Shown: positions 17,423 through 26,306 of the stretch, piece by piece
Numbering within the stretch: the first letter of the stretch is position 1
Layout: every line of letters starts with the position of its first letter
Source: Anaerolineales bacterium UBA2200
Lineage (GTDB): Bacteria > Chloroflexota > Anaerolineae > UBA2200
Length of the DNA: 64,000 bases
NCBI GenBank assembly: GCA_002327925.1
Contig: DCVA01000042.1
Coordinates: 62,001 to 126,000 of the forward strand
Direction: 5' to 3'
Notes under the pieces: generated by a model
What the model was told of the DNA's origin: nothing
Seen by the model: the letters and a program-made list of their open reading frames with translations, nothing else
The model's database searches: none
Made by a program: the position numbers and the translations under genes

Positions 17423-19056
17423 TACAGCACCTCATACACGATTGTCTTTCCACGCGAGTCGGGTGCAGTGTAGACGTGTCTAAGCTCGGGTGGAGGAGAG
17501 CTCTCCTGCAGGAGCAGACTGAGCTGTGGGCGGATGACGGTAATCTCACGCTCGTCGACCACCACATAATCCGCGCCGCGCTTCCGCACGTATTCGATAA
17601 AGCGCGCGTACTCCTCGTTCGGGGTTGCGGCCCAGCGGCGATCGGCATAGAAGGGTATCTCTGTGTCACGCGACATCACCAGCGCGTCAGAAGGGCTATG
17701 CTCCTTGAGCCACAGCCCGGCCGCGCGCCTGCTGGGATTCTCCCCGGCCAGACCATCGGCAACGACAGAGGGCTGCAGGACGAGGAAGTAGAGAACCAGC
17801 AATCCGCAGAGCGCAACTGTGAGCGCCAAGCCGGCGCGCGCAGGAAGTCGGCTGCCCGGGCGTGCATCAGCCAGGGTTCGTTCGAGCCAGCGGGAGAGGG
17901 CATCGATCCCCTTGGCGACCCATAGCAACAGAATCGGCAGAATGGCCGAGAAATAGCGCAGTTCGATATGAAAGGGCAGAAAGACCAGCACGGGAGGTAT
18001 GGTTGCCGCCAGGAAGAGTTCTTTGAAGAATCTCTCCCTGTCCCATGGGTGCCCGAAGATACCCAGGCCGACCAGGATCAGGAGATAGAAAGGAAACACT
18101 CTCCTCACGAACAGCAGTGACTCCAGGGTATTGATGTTTCGCCAGGTGCGGAGCACAAAGCTCTTCGGATCGGATCTGATGATCTCCCAGAGGTCGTACT
18201 CGAAGCGCTCCGGTGAGAACCAGATGATTTCTTCGCCCGTGGAGTCGAGCCGAGAGAGCGCGCGGTCGTAGAGGCCCGGATCGTGTACCACTGCCCCTTC
18301 ACCCGCGACGTAGGTCACACCCAGTTTGCCGGTGATCAGCACTCGGCCCGTCTCCCGGTAGAGAAACCAGAGATATGGTGCGATAATTAGCAGAAACGCC
18401 ACCACAGCCCCCAGAACCCCGAGCACGCTCCCGGAGCGGCGCAGAGAACGCAGGCAGAGTCGCGCCAGGATCATGAGGGCAAGGAACCAGCCAAAGAACA
18501 CAAGCGCCTCTGGCTTGACCAGATAAGTCAGTCCGAACAGCCCTCCCATCACCACGTAAGCGCGGAGGGTCTGTGTCTCCCATGCCAGCCAGAGCGCACA
18601 GAATGTGGTGAACAGCAAGAACAAGTACAGAGGCTCGATCATTGTGCCCCAGTACAGCACTGACGAGGTAAGCGGGGGAAAGAAGCATAGCAGCAGCGCC
18701 GCCACGGTGCCGACTCGCCTGCCAAAGAGGCGCCGCGATAGCCAGTAGAAAGGCAGGAGTGCAAGAGTGCCGAACAGCACGTAGTAGATGTCGCTGTTCA
18801 GCTTCATGTCATGGGTTATCGGATAAAGCAGGCCGGTCAGCACAGGAAACAAGGGAGCATAGTGCACTTCCGCACGGTCGCTGACCGCGTAGCCCTGGCC
18901 GGTGACCAGGTGCTTTCCCAGGATTAGGTAATCTGGCTCATCCCATCGAACGATGCGGTCAACGCGCACGAGCGCAGTGCGCAGCACCAACGACGCCACG
19001 ACGACCGCTATCAGAAACCAGAGCGCTGAATTCCTGGCCAAGGATCGCTTGTTCAC
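17419..19056 (-). CDS. GT39-type (PMT_2/ArnT-like) membrane glycosyltransferase
   Basis: A 545-residue polytopic membrane protein with about 11-12 hydrophobic helices and a soluble C-terminal part. The first extracytoplasmic loop carries Asp39-Glu40 in RWDEPDYL, the acidic pair that marks GT-C enzymes using polyprenyl-phosphate sugars. GTG at 19056 is chosen because GGAAG lies eight bases before it and the protein then starts right before the first helix; the longer frame overlaps the upstream gene. It is closely similar in layout to the gene at 30276-31925: both read DEP..L, TGQGY, and share a C-terminal segment (VVVDERE.. versus FVLDELE..). The sugar and acceptor are unknown. Confidence 0.87.
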   Translation of the reverse strand: MNKRSLARNSALWFLIAVVVASLVLRTALVRVDRIVRWDEPDYLILGKHLVTGQGYAVSDRAEVHYAPLFPVLTGLLYPITHDMKLNSDIYYVLFGTLALLPFYWLSRRLFGRRVGTVAALLLCFFPPLTSSVLYWGTMIEPLYLFLLFTTFCALWLAWETQTLRAYVVMGGLFGLTYLVKPEALVFFGWFLALMILARLCLRSLRRSGSVLGVLGAVVAFLLIIAPYLWFLYRETGRVLITGKLGVTYVAGEGAVVHDPGLYDRALSRLDSTGEEIIWFSPERFEYDLWEIIRSDPKSFVLRTWRNINTLESLLFVRRVFPFYLLILVGLGIFGHPWDRERFFKELFLAATIPPVLVFLPFHIELRYFSAILPILLLWVAKGIDALSRWLERTLADARPGSRLPARAGLALTVALCGLLVLYFLVLQPSVVADGLAGENPSRRAAGLWLKEHSPSDALVMSRDTEIPFYADRRWAATPNEEYARFIEYVRKRGADYVVVDEREITVIRPQLSLLLQESSPPPELRHVYTAPDSRGKTIVYEVLY

Positions 19057-19168
19057 AGTCCCGTCTTCCAAAGTTCTCCTGTCTGCCTCTGAATTGGCAC
19101 TCGGCCGATGCAGCTCGGGATGTCGAAATGGCGCGGCGGACCGCGTGTGCTGGCATACGGCTCTGCTG

Positions 19169-20782
19169 TCAGTTGAGCCGACGATGGACAATGACGTAGG
19201 GAGGCCCAGATACAGTTGCGAACTTGTGATACTCCGGAACGGGGCGATTCCCCCACAAAATGTCCGCGTAAGGGATCGTGATCGGCTCATAGTCGCCTGA
19301 GGCGAGCAGCTTGGCCATTTCCTCCCGATAAGGTCCGGCAATGCGGTCCACAATCCACTCCGGGTTGCTGACTTCTCCAATGCGGTAGGCCGCCAGCCCG
19401 CCGGCTATGTCGAGATCAGTGTAGAACAGAATGGGTAGTTCTCCATAGTTGGCGACCACGACGTCCTCCGGTTTTGCCTGCTCGCGAAGGAAGAGGGCGA
19501 CACCCTCGTCAGGGCCGTCATAGTCATGTGTCAGCTCGTAGAGATAGCCCGCCAGATCCGAGCGCGGATTCCCTGCCGAGGCGATCAGTGCGTCCGTCTC
19601 AGCGAGGTATGCCCGTGGTGCAAGGGAAGCCCACTTGAAGCTGCGCGAGGCTGGAAGTACGTAAGGGAACAGGTGCAGCAGGTTCGTGGCCACAACCAGC
19701 ACAGTCAAGGCCCATGCCAGGACGCGCGAGCGGCGCGCCAGCTGAAGGATGGTCGCGGCGAGTATCACCATCAGCAGAGGCACCAACTGAACGATGTAGC
19801 TAAAGTACATCCAGATGAACGTGGCGGACAAGAAGGGGATCGTTATCCCAATGACCGCAACATAGAGACCAAGGATCTGCCTCTGGCGCCCTACCCACAT
19901 CCTTTGTGAGACGGCGCAAAAGCCAAAAGCCAGTATCAGGGGCCATGGGAAGACCCAGCCGGTCACATACACCGCATAGTGAACGAGGTGGCCGACAAAA
20001 CGATAGATGTCGAACACGAAGCGTCCTCGAGCCCAGGTTTGCAGGTAGATAGCCCACGGCACAGCCAACACGACCAGAAGTACCAGGGGTGCCAGGACCC
20101 GTCTGAACTGCCGACCCGTGGGGCGCTGGAGGAGAAAATGCAGCCCGAGTCCGGCGAATGTGGGCAGGAAAGCGCCAAAGTTGCTTTGGAAAAGGCAGAA
20201 GCCAGCCACTATCAGGTATGGCCGGGCCAGCCGGCTATCCGAATGGATCAGTAACAGATAGGCATCGAGCACAGCTACCGTGAAGAGCGCCGCGAAGGGG
20301 AAGTACTTGCATTGCCGCGCGTGCAGCAGGAACGGAATACAAAACAGCAGGAGGCTAGAGCCAAGCATGGCCAGAGCCTGATTACGGAAGTGTCTTCGCA
20401 CGCTGTAATAGAGCAGTAGAACAGTGGCCAGTCCGGCCAGAGCGAATGGAAGACGGGCGGCGAAGGTCGTCTGGCCGAGGAACGCGAAGGACACAGCTGT
20501 GAAGTAGAAGGGCAGCCAGGGATGATAGATCCAGACCCAGTCTTCCGTGTACTGAACGTCCATGGGAGCCTGTCGTATCAAGTTGCGCCCGTCAAAAGCG
20601 AGTGGTAGTCCGTATTGCCGCAGCCTCTGCGAAAGAAGAGCTGTCTCTGCCTCATCCTGCCACAGGTAGATGTTTCCGAGGTTAGTCAGCAGGAGCAACA
20701 GCCCGACGCCGAGGAGCACAAGAGCGAAATGCCTCTGGAGCTGATCCCGGAGCTGGGGTATCCTCAGGAGTCCTCTGCTCAT
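19169..20782 (-). CDS. GT39-type membrane glycosyltransferase
   Basis: A 537-residue GT-C-like protein with an acidic pair Asp43-Glu44 in IYLWQDEAETALL, multiple membrane helices and a soluble C-terminal region of about 130 residues. It is a tandem paralogue of the next upstream gene (20784-22511): both share LWQDEAETAL, YGLPL..DGR, DWIYHPWL-like loop residues and a C-terminal block reading LP..FYTDL, W..DR, Y..ITIPY. The gene starts one base after its paralogue ends. It probably transfers a sugar from a polyprenyl-phosphate donor on the outer face of the membrane. Confidence 0.87.
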   Translation of the reverse strand: MSRGLLRIPQLRDQLQRHFALVLLGVGLLLLLTNLGNIYLWQDEAETALLSQRLRQYGLPLAFDGRNLIRQAPMDVQYTEDWVWIYHPWLPFYFTAVSFAFLGQTTFAARLPFALAGLATVLLLYYSVRRHFRNQALAMLGSSLLLFCIPFLLHARQCKYFPFAALFTVAVLDAYLLLIHSDSRLARPYLIVAGFCLFQSNFGAFLPTFAGLGLHFLLQRPTGRQFRRVLAPLVLLVVLAVPWAIYLQTWARGRFVFDIYRFVGHLVHYAVYVTGWVFPWPLILAFGFCAVSQRMWVGRQRQILGLYVAVIGITIPFLSATFIWMYFSYIVQLVPLLMVILAATILQLARRSRVLAWALTVLVVATNLLHLFPYVLPASRSFKWASLAPRAYLAETDALIASAGNPRSDLAGYLYELTHDYDGPDEGVALFLREQAKPEDVVVANYGELPILFYTDLDIAGGLAAYRIGEVSNPEWIVDRIAGPYREEMAKLLASGDYEPITIPYADILWGNRPVPEYHKFATVSGPPYVIVHRRLN

Positions 20783-20783
20783 C

Positions 20784-22511
20784 TCATTCTCGCTCCGACG
20801 TATCGGGAACCAGCGCGGGCAGGCGCCTGTAGAGCACTACGGATTCCGTGTTCATGTCGGTAAGGAACTGATGTTGACTCGCTTCCTCCCGATTCTCCCA
20901 CCGGAGGTCTGGATAGGGGATGGTGATGCGCTCATAGGGGCCGCTGTCTACTATGGCCACCAACTGGTCCCTGTAGTGCCCGTACCGTCGGTCGATGATC
21001 CAGTCGGGCTGAACCTCGCCGAGTCCGCGGCCGGATAGTCCACCGAATACCCTCAAGTCCGTGTAGAACTGCAGGGGCAGATCCTCGGCATTGACCAGAA
21101 CCTGCTGGCCCGGTAGAGCATGGCTACCAAGGTAAGCCACCAGGCCCTCAGTGGGGCCCAGGTAGTCATGGGTCAGTTCCTGGGCGTACATCAAGAGGTC
21201 TGAGCGCAGACCCAGCGTGGGGATAACGCTCATCCAGCGAGTTGCTGGTGAACTCTGCAGCCGGGTCCAGACCACGCTCCGCCCCGTGAGAAAAGAGGAG
21301 GCCAGCCGGTAGGGCAAGATGTGAAGTATGTTGGTGGTTATGAGCGCAGCCAGTGTTAGGTAGCCCAGAACACGCCACTGAGTCATCAGCCACACGACGC
21401 CAACAGCGAGCAGGATGAGCAGCAGGGGGATCAAGTGAGTCAGGTAACGGAAGAATGACCAGCCCACAAATGACAGGGCAACGACGTGCAGCGCAATGAC
21501 GAGTATGATCAGAGAGAACAGACGCGGTGCACGCGGAGCGGTGCGTTGGACAGAGCGACCACCCGCCAGGAGGCCGGCCAGCGTAGCCGGGACCAGGATC
21601 AGTGGGAAGATCCAAACCGTTATTTGCAGGAGCTGTTCTCCGACGAGCCCGACGATCCGGGCCAGCGCAGAACTCGTCGCCGCGGCAGGGCTCGACTGAG
21701 CCAGGACTCCGAGCGGAGTTCTACCGTGCCATATCGGAATCAGACTGGTCCAGGGCAGGGCAAGGAGGCCGATCAGGAGCAGGCCTGGCAGGAAGCGTTC
21801 TCGCAGGTCATGGCCGGGTACCGTTAGCAGGGCGTGGGCCAGCAGTGCGGCGACTACCGGAAAGAACGCAGCGTACTCGGTGTGGAAGAGCAGCACGGCC
21901 GATAGCACAAAGTAGGGAAGCGCCCACGGCCTGGCTGAATCCAGCCTGAGATAGCTATCCAGGACGAGGAGCGTGAGCAGTGCTGACAGGGAATAGTAGC
22001 GGCACTGTCGTGCCAGCAAAATGCCCGGTACGCAGAAGAGCAGCAACACCGCACCCACCCGCGCGATTTTCCGGTCTGGCTGCCAGCGGGAGGCGAGGAC
22101 GTACTGCATCAGTATGGCCAATAGGCCTGCCAGGGCAAAGGGCAGCCTCGCCGATAGAGTGCTCTGCCCCAGAAGGGAAAATGAGATTGCTGTCACAAGA
22201 TACTGCAGCCAGGGATGGTAGATCCACACATAGTCCGCAGTGTACTCTCGGAACGGCACCCCTTCCTGCTGAATCCAGGTTCGTCCGTCCGTCGAGAGAG
22301 GGAGCCCATAGGTCACCATGTGTCTGGCAACCAGGGCTGTCTCTGCCTCATCCTGCCAGAGGTACACGTCGTCCAGCCGGGTGAAGATCAGCAGAAAGGC
22401 CAGCGTAGCCAGCAGCACTGGAAACCAGTGTTCGAGCCGCCGACCGGCGTGTGATGCTGGGCTCGGGCTTCGCGGGACCTTATGATGGGTTACTTTGGTT
22501 TGCGTGTCCAT
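20784..22511 (-). CDS. GT39-type membrane glycosyltransferase
   Basis: A 575-residue GT-C-like protein, tandem paralogue of the gene at 19169-20782. The catalytic-type acidic pair is Asp54-Glu55 in VYLWQDEAETALV, followed by about a dozen membrane helices and a C-terminal extracytoplasmic domain with LPLQFYTDLRVFGG and ERITIPYPDLRW. The start overlaps the end of the GT2 gene by 32 bases, which is longer than the usual overlap here; no good internal ATG is seen before the first helix. The donor may be made by that GT2 enzyme, which is directly upstream in the same transcript. The sugar identity is unknown. Confidence 0.86.
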   Translation of the reverse strand: MDTQTKVTHHKVPRSPSPASHAGRRLEHWFPVLLATLAFLLIFTRLDDVYLWQDEAETALVARHMVTYGLPLSTDGRTWIQQEGVPFREYTADYVWIYHPWLQYLVTAISFSLLGQSTLSARLPFALAGLLAILMQYVLASRWQPDRKIARVGAVLLLFCVPGILLARQCRYYSLSALLTLLVLDSYLRLDSARPWALPYFVLSAVLLFHTEYAAFFPVVAALLAHALLTVPGHDLRERFLPGLLLIGLLALPWTSLIPIWHGRTPLGVLAQSSPAAATSSALARIVGLVGEQLLQITVWIFPLILVPATLAGLLAGGRSVQRTAPRAPRLFSLIILVIALHVVALSFVGWSFFRYLTHLIPLLLILLAVGVVWLMTQWRVLGYLTLAALITTNILHILPYRLASSFLTGRSVVWTRLQSSPATRWMSVIPTLGLRSDLLMYAQELTHDYLGPTEGLVAYLGSHALPGQQVLVNAEDLPLQFYTDLRVFGGLSGRGLGEVQPDWIIDRRYGHYRDQLVAIVDSGPYERITIPYPDLRWENREEASQHQFLTDMNTESVVLYRRLPALVPDTSERE

Positions 22512-23328
22512 TGGCTGGTGCGGGGTCCGGTGCGTGCTGCGGCGTAGGACGGACGATCTGTGGCAAGTGATAGCGGCTAATGATCTCGGGCAAGGTCCTT
22601 TTGAACTGCGCGTAAGGTCTGAGGTTCCACTTGGCCAGCAAGTAACGGCCCATGACAGAGAGGGTACTCAGCCCATAAACGACGCTATTGGCGAAATTCA
22701 CCGATGACGCTTCCTTGAAGTAGCGCGTGGGCACTCCGATCTCGCCAATGCGAAAGCCAAATGCGACGGCCTGCGCGATGACCTCGGTGTCGAATACAAA
22801 ATCGTCCGAGTTCAGGAGGAAGGGGATAGTCTCCAGAAAGTGCCTGCTGTAGGCCCGAAACCCGGTGTGGCACTCGGACAGGTGTTGCCCCAAGACCGCG
22901 TTCTCTACGATGGTCAGGAAGCGGTTCGAGACGTACTTGTAGACGGGCATGCCGCCGGCCAGGGTGCCGCCACTCAGGAAGCGTGATCCCAGCATCATGT
23001 CGCACTTGCCATCGAGAATCGGGCGAATGAGCTCCGGGACGAGGGTCGAGTCATACTGATAGTCAGGATGCAACATGACGACGATGTCGGCTCCATCCTC
23101 AAGGGCCTTCAGGTAGCAGGTCTTTTGATTGCCGCCGTAGCCTCTGTTCTGAATGTGTATCACCACGTCCAGACCAAGCTGTCTGGCGACTTCCACAGTC
23201 TCGTCCTGACTGACGTCGTCGACCAGGATGACCTTGTCCACTATTTCTTTCGATAGGTCGTTGTAGGTGCGCTCCAGCGTCTTGGCGGCGTTGTAGGCCG
23301 GCATCACAACGATGACTCTATGCTTCAT
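22480..23328 (-). CDS. GT2 glycosyltransferase, DPM1-like (polyprenyl-phosphate sugar synthase type)
   Basis: A 282-residue GT-A glycosyltransferase. It begins VIVVMPAYNAAKTLE, carries ILVDDVSQDET, the donor loop NRGYGGNQKT and the metal-binding region HPDYQYD near residues 87-93, and ends without membrane helices, as in DPM1-type enzymes that put a sugar on dolichyl or undecaprenyl phosphate. ATG at 23328 has GGGAGG seven bases before it, better than the in-frame codon at 23343. It is flanked by an SDR epimerase upstream and tandem GT39 genes downstream, consistent with a donor-synthesis step that feeds those enzymes. Substrate specificity is not readable. Confidence 0.88.
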   Translation of the reverse strand: MKHRVIVVMPAYNAAKTLERTYNDLSKEIVDKVILVDDVSQDETVEVARQLGLDVVIHIQNRGYGGNQKTCYLKALEDGADIVVMLHPDYQYDSTLVPELIRPILDGKCDMMLGSRFLSGGTLAGGMPVYKYVSNRFLTIVENAVLGQHLSECHTGFRAYSRHFLETIPFLLNSDDFVFDTEVIAQAVAFGFRIGEIGVPTRYFKEASSVNFANSVVYGLSTLSVMGRYLLAKWNLRPYAQFKRTLPEIISRYHLPQIVRPTPQHAPDPAPANGHANQSNPS

Positions 23329-23353
23329 TCGCAGTCCTCCCAATCCTCGATGG

Positions 23354-24373
23354 CTAGTTGCTGTCCCAGTACTGCTGCCGGTACTGGGAGTAATAGTCTA
23401 TGGTTCTACGCAGACCATCCTCGAGGGGAACTTGCGGCTCCCACCCGAGGATACGGCGAATCTTGCCGTAGTCAGCGTAGTAATCCCCAATGTCGATGCG
23501 CTTCTTCTCGGTTGGGAAGGGCATCAGTTGAAAGCCCCCTTGCCCGCGGCCCGCCCGCTGGCAGACATTGAGCAGAGTCTGCACAAAATCCAGGAGGGTT
23601 ACCGGCGGCGCGTTCCCGAGGTTGAAGATTCTGCCATTCGTTCCCTCGTAGACCGCGGCCAGCAGCATGGCCTCAACCACATCATCCACATAGTTGAGGT
23701 CTCGCACCTGCTTGCCGTCTCCAAAGAGCTGAATTTGCTCATTGTCCATGGCCTGTCGTATGAACCAGGCGACGAAACCCTGCCTATTGTGCTTCATCAG
23801 TTGTCGTGGTCCGTAAGTATTAGTCAGACGCAGCGAAACCGCACGGATGCCATACACGTTGTTGTACAGAATGTGATACCACTCCCCGGCCATCTTGTTG
23901 ATGCCGTTGACATCGACTGGCCGCAGGATGTGCTCTTCATCCACTGGCAGGTATTGCGGTGCGCCATAGACCTGACGCGTGCTGGCGTAGACCACCTTGA
24001 TGTCCGGGTTGTTGTGCCGGCACGCTTCCAGGATTGAAAGCTGGGCGCGGCAGTTGATGTCGAGGTCCGTGTACGGGTCCAGCATAGAATCGACGTGGCT
24101 GATCTGCCCCGCCAGATTGAAGAGGTAGTCCTGTCCGCGAACCAGCCAGTTCATGCCATTGGCGTCGCGAACGTCGGTGATGTTGACCTTCAAGCGGTCT
24201 CTCACCGGCTCGATATTGAAGAGATTGCCGCCATAGTCGGGAATCAGCGAGTCAACAAGCAGCACATCTGCGCCGAGATCCACCAGGCGGATAGCGAGGT
24301 TACTGCCGATAAAACCCAGTCCGCCTGTGATCAGTACCCGCTTGCCTTTGAATGATCCGTCGTAGCTTACCAT
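23354..24373 (-). CDS. NAD-dependent epimerase/dehydratase (extended SDR) with altered active-site tyrosine
   Basis: A 339-residue extended SDR. The NAD-binding motif TGGLGFIG is at 16-23, and strands such as VDSLIPDYGGN, FNLAGQISHVDSM and RLTNTYGPRQL are those of the GalE/NDP-sugar epimerase group. Where YxxxK is expected the sequence reads NGINK, so residue 156 is Asn instead of the catalytic Tyr while Lys160 is kept. The second of two adjacent ATGs (24373) is preferred, since AGGTG lies six bases before it. It sits between two GT2 genes and probably makes or modifies an NDP-sugar. It could instead be a non-epimerising relative. Confidence 0.86.
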   Translation of the reverse strand: MVSYDGSFKGKRVLITGGLGFIGSNLAIRLVDLGADVLLVDSLIPDYGGNLFNIEPVRDRLKVNITDVRDANGMNWLVRGQDYLFNLAGQISHVDSMLDPYTDLDINCRAQLSILEACRHNNPDIKVVYASTRQVYGAPQYLPVDEEHILRPVDVNGINKMAGEWYHILYNNVYGIRAVSLRLTNTYGPRQLMKHNRQGFVAWFIRQAMDNEQIQLFGDGKQVRDLNYVDDVVEAMLLAAVYEGTNGRIFNLGNAPPVTLLDFVQTLLNVCQRAGRGQGGFQLMPFPTEKKRIDIGDYYADYGKIRRILGWEPQVPLEDGLRRTIDYYSQYRQQYWDSN

Positions 24374-24396
24374 CATCCTCTCACCTATACCGCTCG

Positions 24397-25083
24397 CTAG
24401 GATCGGCGTCGCATGCGCAGGCGCTTCTGGAACAGGAAAAGCAGGTTGGCAAATCCGTCGTGCCAGAGGTTGAGCTTGCTCTCACCCACCCGCGCCTTGT
24501 AGTAGATGGGCAGCTCTCGGGATCTCAGATTCCTGCGTGTGAAGGCCTCGATCTTGAGCTCTTCCGAGAGGGACATAGTCTCGCTGGTAAGGTCGAGCTG
24601 GTCAAGAATCGCCCGGCGAAAAACCCACATACCCGATTGTGAGTCATTGAGCCAGAAACCGAACAGAGCCAGCGTCATCAGGTTGAGCGCAAAGTTGCCC
24701 AGGACTCGCAGAAAGGAGTTGGCCTCCTCTGCTTTGTGCCCTGTGCGGTCGCAGGAGATAAAGTCGAGGTTCTCGTCAATCATGACCTCCAGCAACACCG
24801 GGATAAAGCCCCGGGGGTAGGTTCCGTCACCATCCATGGCAATGATGATGTCCTTGGTTGCGGCGCGGAACCCTGCCTTGAGTGCTGCCCCGTAGCCAGG
24901 GGTGCTCTCCGGTACTACCCGCGCTCCCATCTGGCTCGCCACTGCGGCAGTACCGTCGGTGCAGTTGTTGTCGACCACGACGACCTCGTCGACCAGAGGC
25001 GGCATGTCGGAAATGGTGACCTGGATACCCTCCTCTTCATTGTAGCAGGGCACAACCACTGACACGGAATGGCCTCTGTACAT
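24397..25083 (-). CDS. GT2 glycosyltransferase, DPM1-like
   Basis: A 228-residue soluble GT-A enzyme. It starts SVSVVVPCYNEEEGI, has VVVDNNCTDGT, a STPGYGAALKAGF loop, and the metal-binding DGDGTYP around residues 84-90. The length and lack of membrane helices match dolichol-phosphate mannose synthase-type proteins. The C-terminal part (ELPIYYKARVGESKLN) is the conserved RxGxSK region of that group. It lies 20 bases before the SDR gene and 26 bases after the SPASM-type radical SAM gene. It is likely one of several enzymes that load sugars on polyprenyl phosphate in this locus. Confidence 0.9.
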   Translation of the reverse strand: MYRGHSVSVVVPCYNEEEGIQVTISDMPPLVDEVVVVDNNCTDGTAAVASQMGARVVPESTPGYGAALKAGFRAATKDIIIAMDGDGTYPRGFIPVLLEVMIDENLDFISCDRTGHKAEEANSFLRVLGNFALNLMTLALFGFWLNDSQSGMWVFRRAILDQLDLTSETMSLSEELKIEAFTRRNLRSRELPIYYKARVGESKLNLWHDGFANLLFLFQKRLRMRRRS

Positions 25084-25109
25084 CCTGACTCCTCTTCATG
25101 GGCAATGGT

Positions 25110-26273
25110 CTAGTCCTCAGTGGATGTGGTTATCACGGCGACCGGCTCATCGCCCGCCAGGCTGTGCCGCAACTCCGCCAGCTTGAGCGCCCCGTACTCC
25201 TTGAGCACTCGCGGCAGCACGAGCGGATTGAACAGGATGTTGACGGTAAGGAAGCACTCATAGGTGCAGAAGCACTTGGTGTCTCTGATCCAGCGGCGGA
25301 GCTCGTCTGCCCGAGGGCTGAACCAGAGTTTCTTGAAGTCATAGTCCACGTCGCGTACGTTGCCGATTGCCTTGTCTACCTGAAGCTCACAAGGCAGCAC
25401 CTGCCCTTCACTGAACATCGCTCCTCCTAGGGAGCCTGCGTAGCACGGTATCTGGTAACGACGCTCGCGCACGGTCTTGGCTATGATGCGCGGGCGGACG
25501 ATTCGCTTGGCGTTGAGCAGGTCGGAGAAGGGCATTTTGTAGTATCCGGAAAGCATGCGTGCCTTGTTGTCGCGCTCGAGAACGGCGTGCAATTCCTCGT
25601 ACTTGGCGATATCAAAGCCCTTTGCCCCAGGATCGCGTGGAGCGCCCCGCGTCAGCAGGGTAAACACCGTGTTCACTCCCACCTTGTGGGTCAGATAATC
25701 GTAGATTTCCAGGAGCTGGTCCTGGTTGTAGGCCGAGACGGTGATCTCGACGCAAGTGCTAAAGTTGGGATAATGTTTCTCGAGCAGCCGCAGTTCTTTG
25801 TAGGTCTGGGTGGCACGCTCGAACAGGCCCGGGAACTGACGAATCTCGTCATGCTGTTCTCCCACCCCGTCGAGCGAGACATCGATGTGCAGGTCCAGTC
25901 CGGGGCAGGCTTTTAGCATGCTCTCTGTTGTTTCGATGACTCGGCCAGTCAGGCTGCCGTTGGTAGGGATGCCGACGTTCGCAGCGTGGTTATTGCGGTA
26001 AAAGATCTTGACGATCTCGGCCAGATCCTGTCGCAGGAAAGGCTCGCCGCCGGTAGGCGTGAAGAACAGCATGTCATCCATGCTGGCCGACACACGCTCG
26101 ATCTCGTCGATGGTCAGCTCCCGGCTCTTGGTAGTCGGCCGGTGTTCGGCGAGCAAGCAGTGCTTGCAGCGGGCATTGCAAAAGTCGGTCACGAAGAACA
26201 CGAAATAGATCGGGGACGCCCCCCTCTTGACAAACATGCGCGTGCCGTACTTCAGATAGCGCTTGTAGTTCAC
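25110..26273 (-). CDS. Radical SAM protein with SPASM-like C-terminal cysteines
   Basis: A 387-residue radical SAM enzyme with Cys32, Cys36 and Cys39 in FCNARCKHC close to the N-terminus and no B12 domain. The core shows PTGGEPFLR, IPTNGSL and DVSLDGVGEQHD, as in MoaA/PqqE/NirJ-like proteins. The C-terminal part has further cysteines (around IPCYAGSLGG, VLPCELQ, TKCFCTYEC) that fit auxiliary Fe-S clusters of the SPASM/twitch type. No small precursor peptide gene is evident beside it, so a RiPP role is not supported. The location among sugar and lipid enzymes suggests a tailoring role; the substrate is unknown. Confidence 0.87.
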   Translation of the reverse strand: MNYKRYLKYGTRMFVKRGASPIYFVFFVTDFCNARCKHCLLAEHRPTTKSRELTIDEIERVSASMDDMLFFTPTGGEPFLRQDLAEIVKIFYRNNHAANVGIPTNGSLTGRVIETTESMLKACPGLDLHIDVSLDGVGEQHDEIRQFPGLFERATQTYKELRLLEKHYPNFSTCVEITVSAYNQDQLLEIYDYLTHKVGVNTVFTLLTRGAPRDPGAKGFDIAKYEELHAVLERDNKARMLSGYYKMPFSDLLNAKRIVRPRIIAKTVRERRYQIPCYAGSLGGAMFSEGQVLPCELQVDKAIGNVRDVDYDFKKLWFSPRADELRRWIRDTKCFCTYECFLTVNILFNPLVLPRVLKEYGALKLAELRHSLAGDEPVAVITTSTED

Positions 26274-26306
26274 AATGACTCCCTCATTCCTCAGTAGGCG
26301 GCAAGG

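Noticed and set aside
25110..26273. A RiPP maturation system around the SPASM-like radical SAM gene
   Set aside because: Flanking gaps are only about 30 bases and hold no small peptide gene; neighbours are glycosyltransferases.
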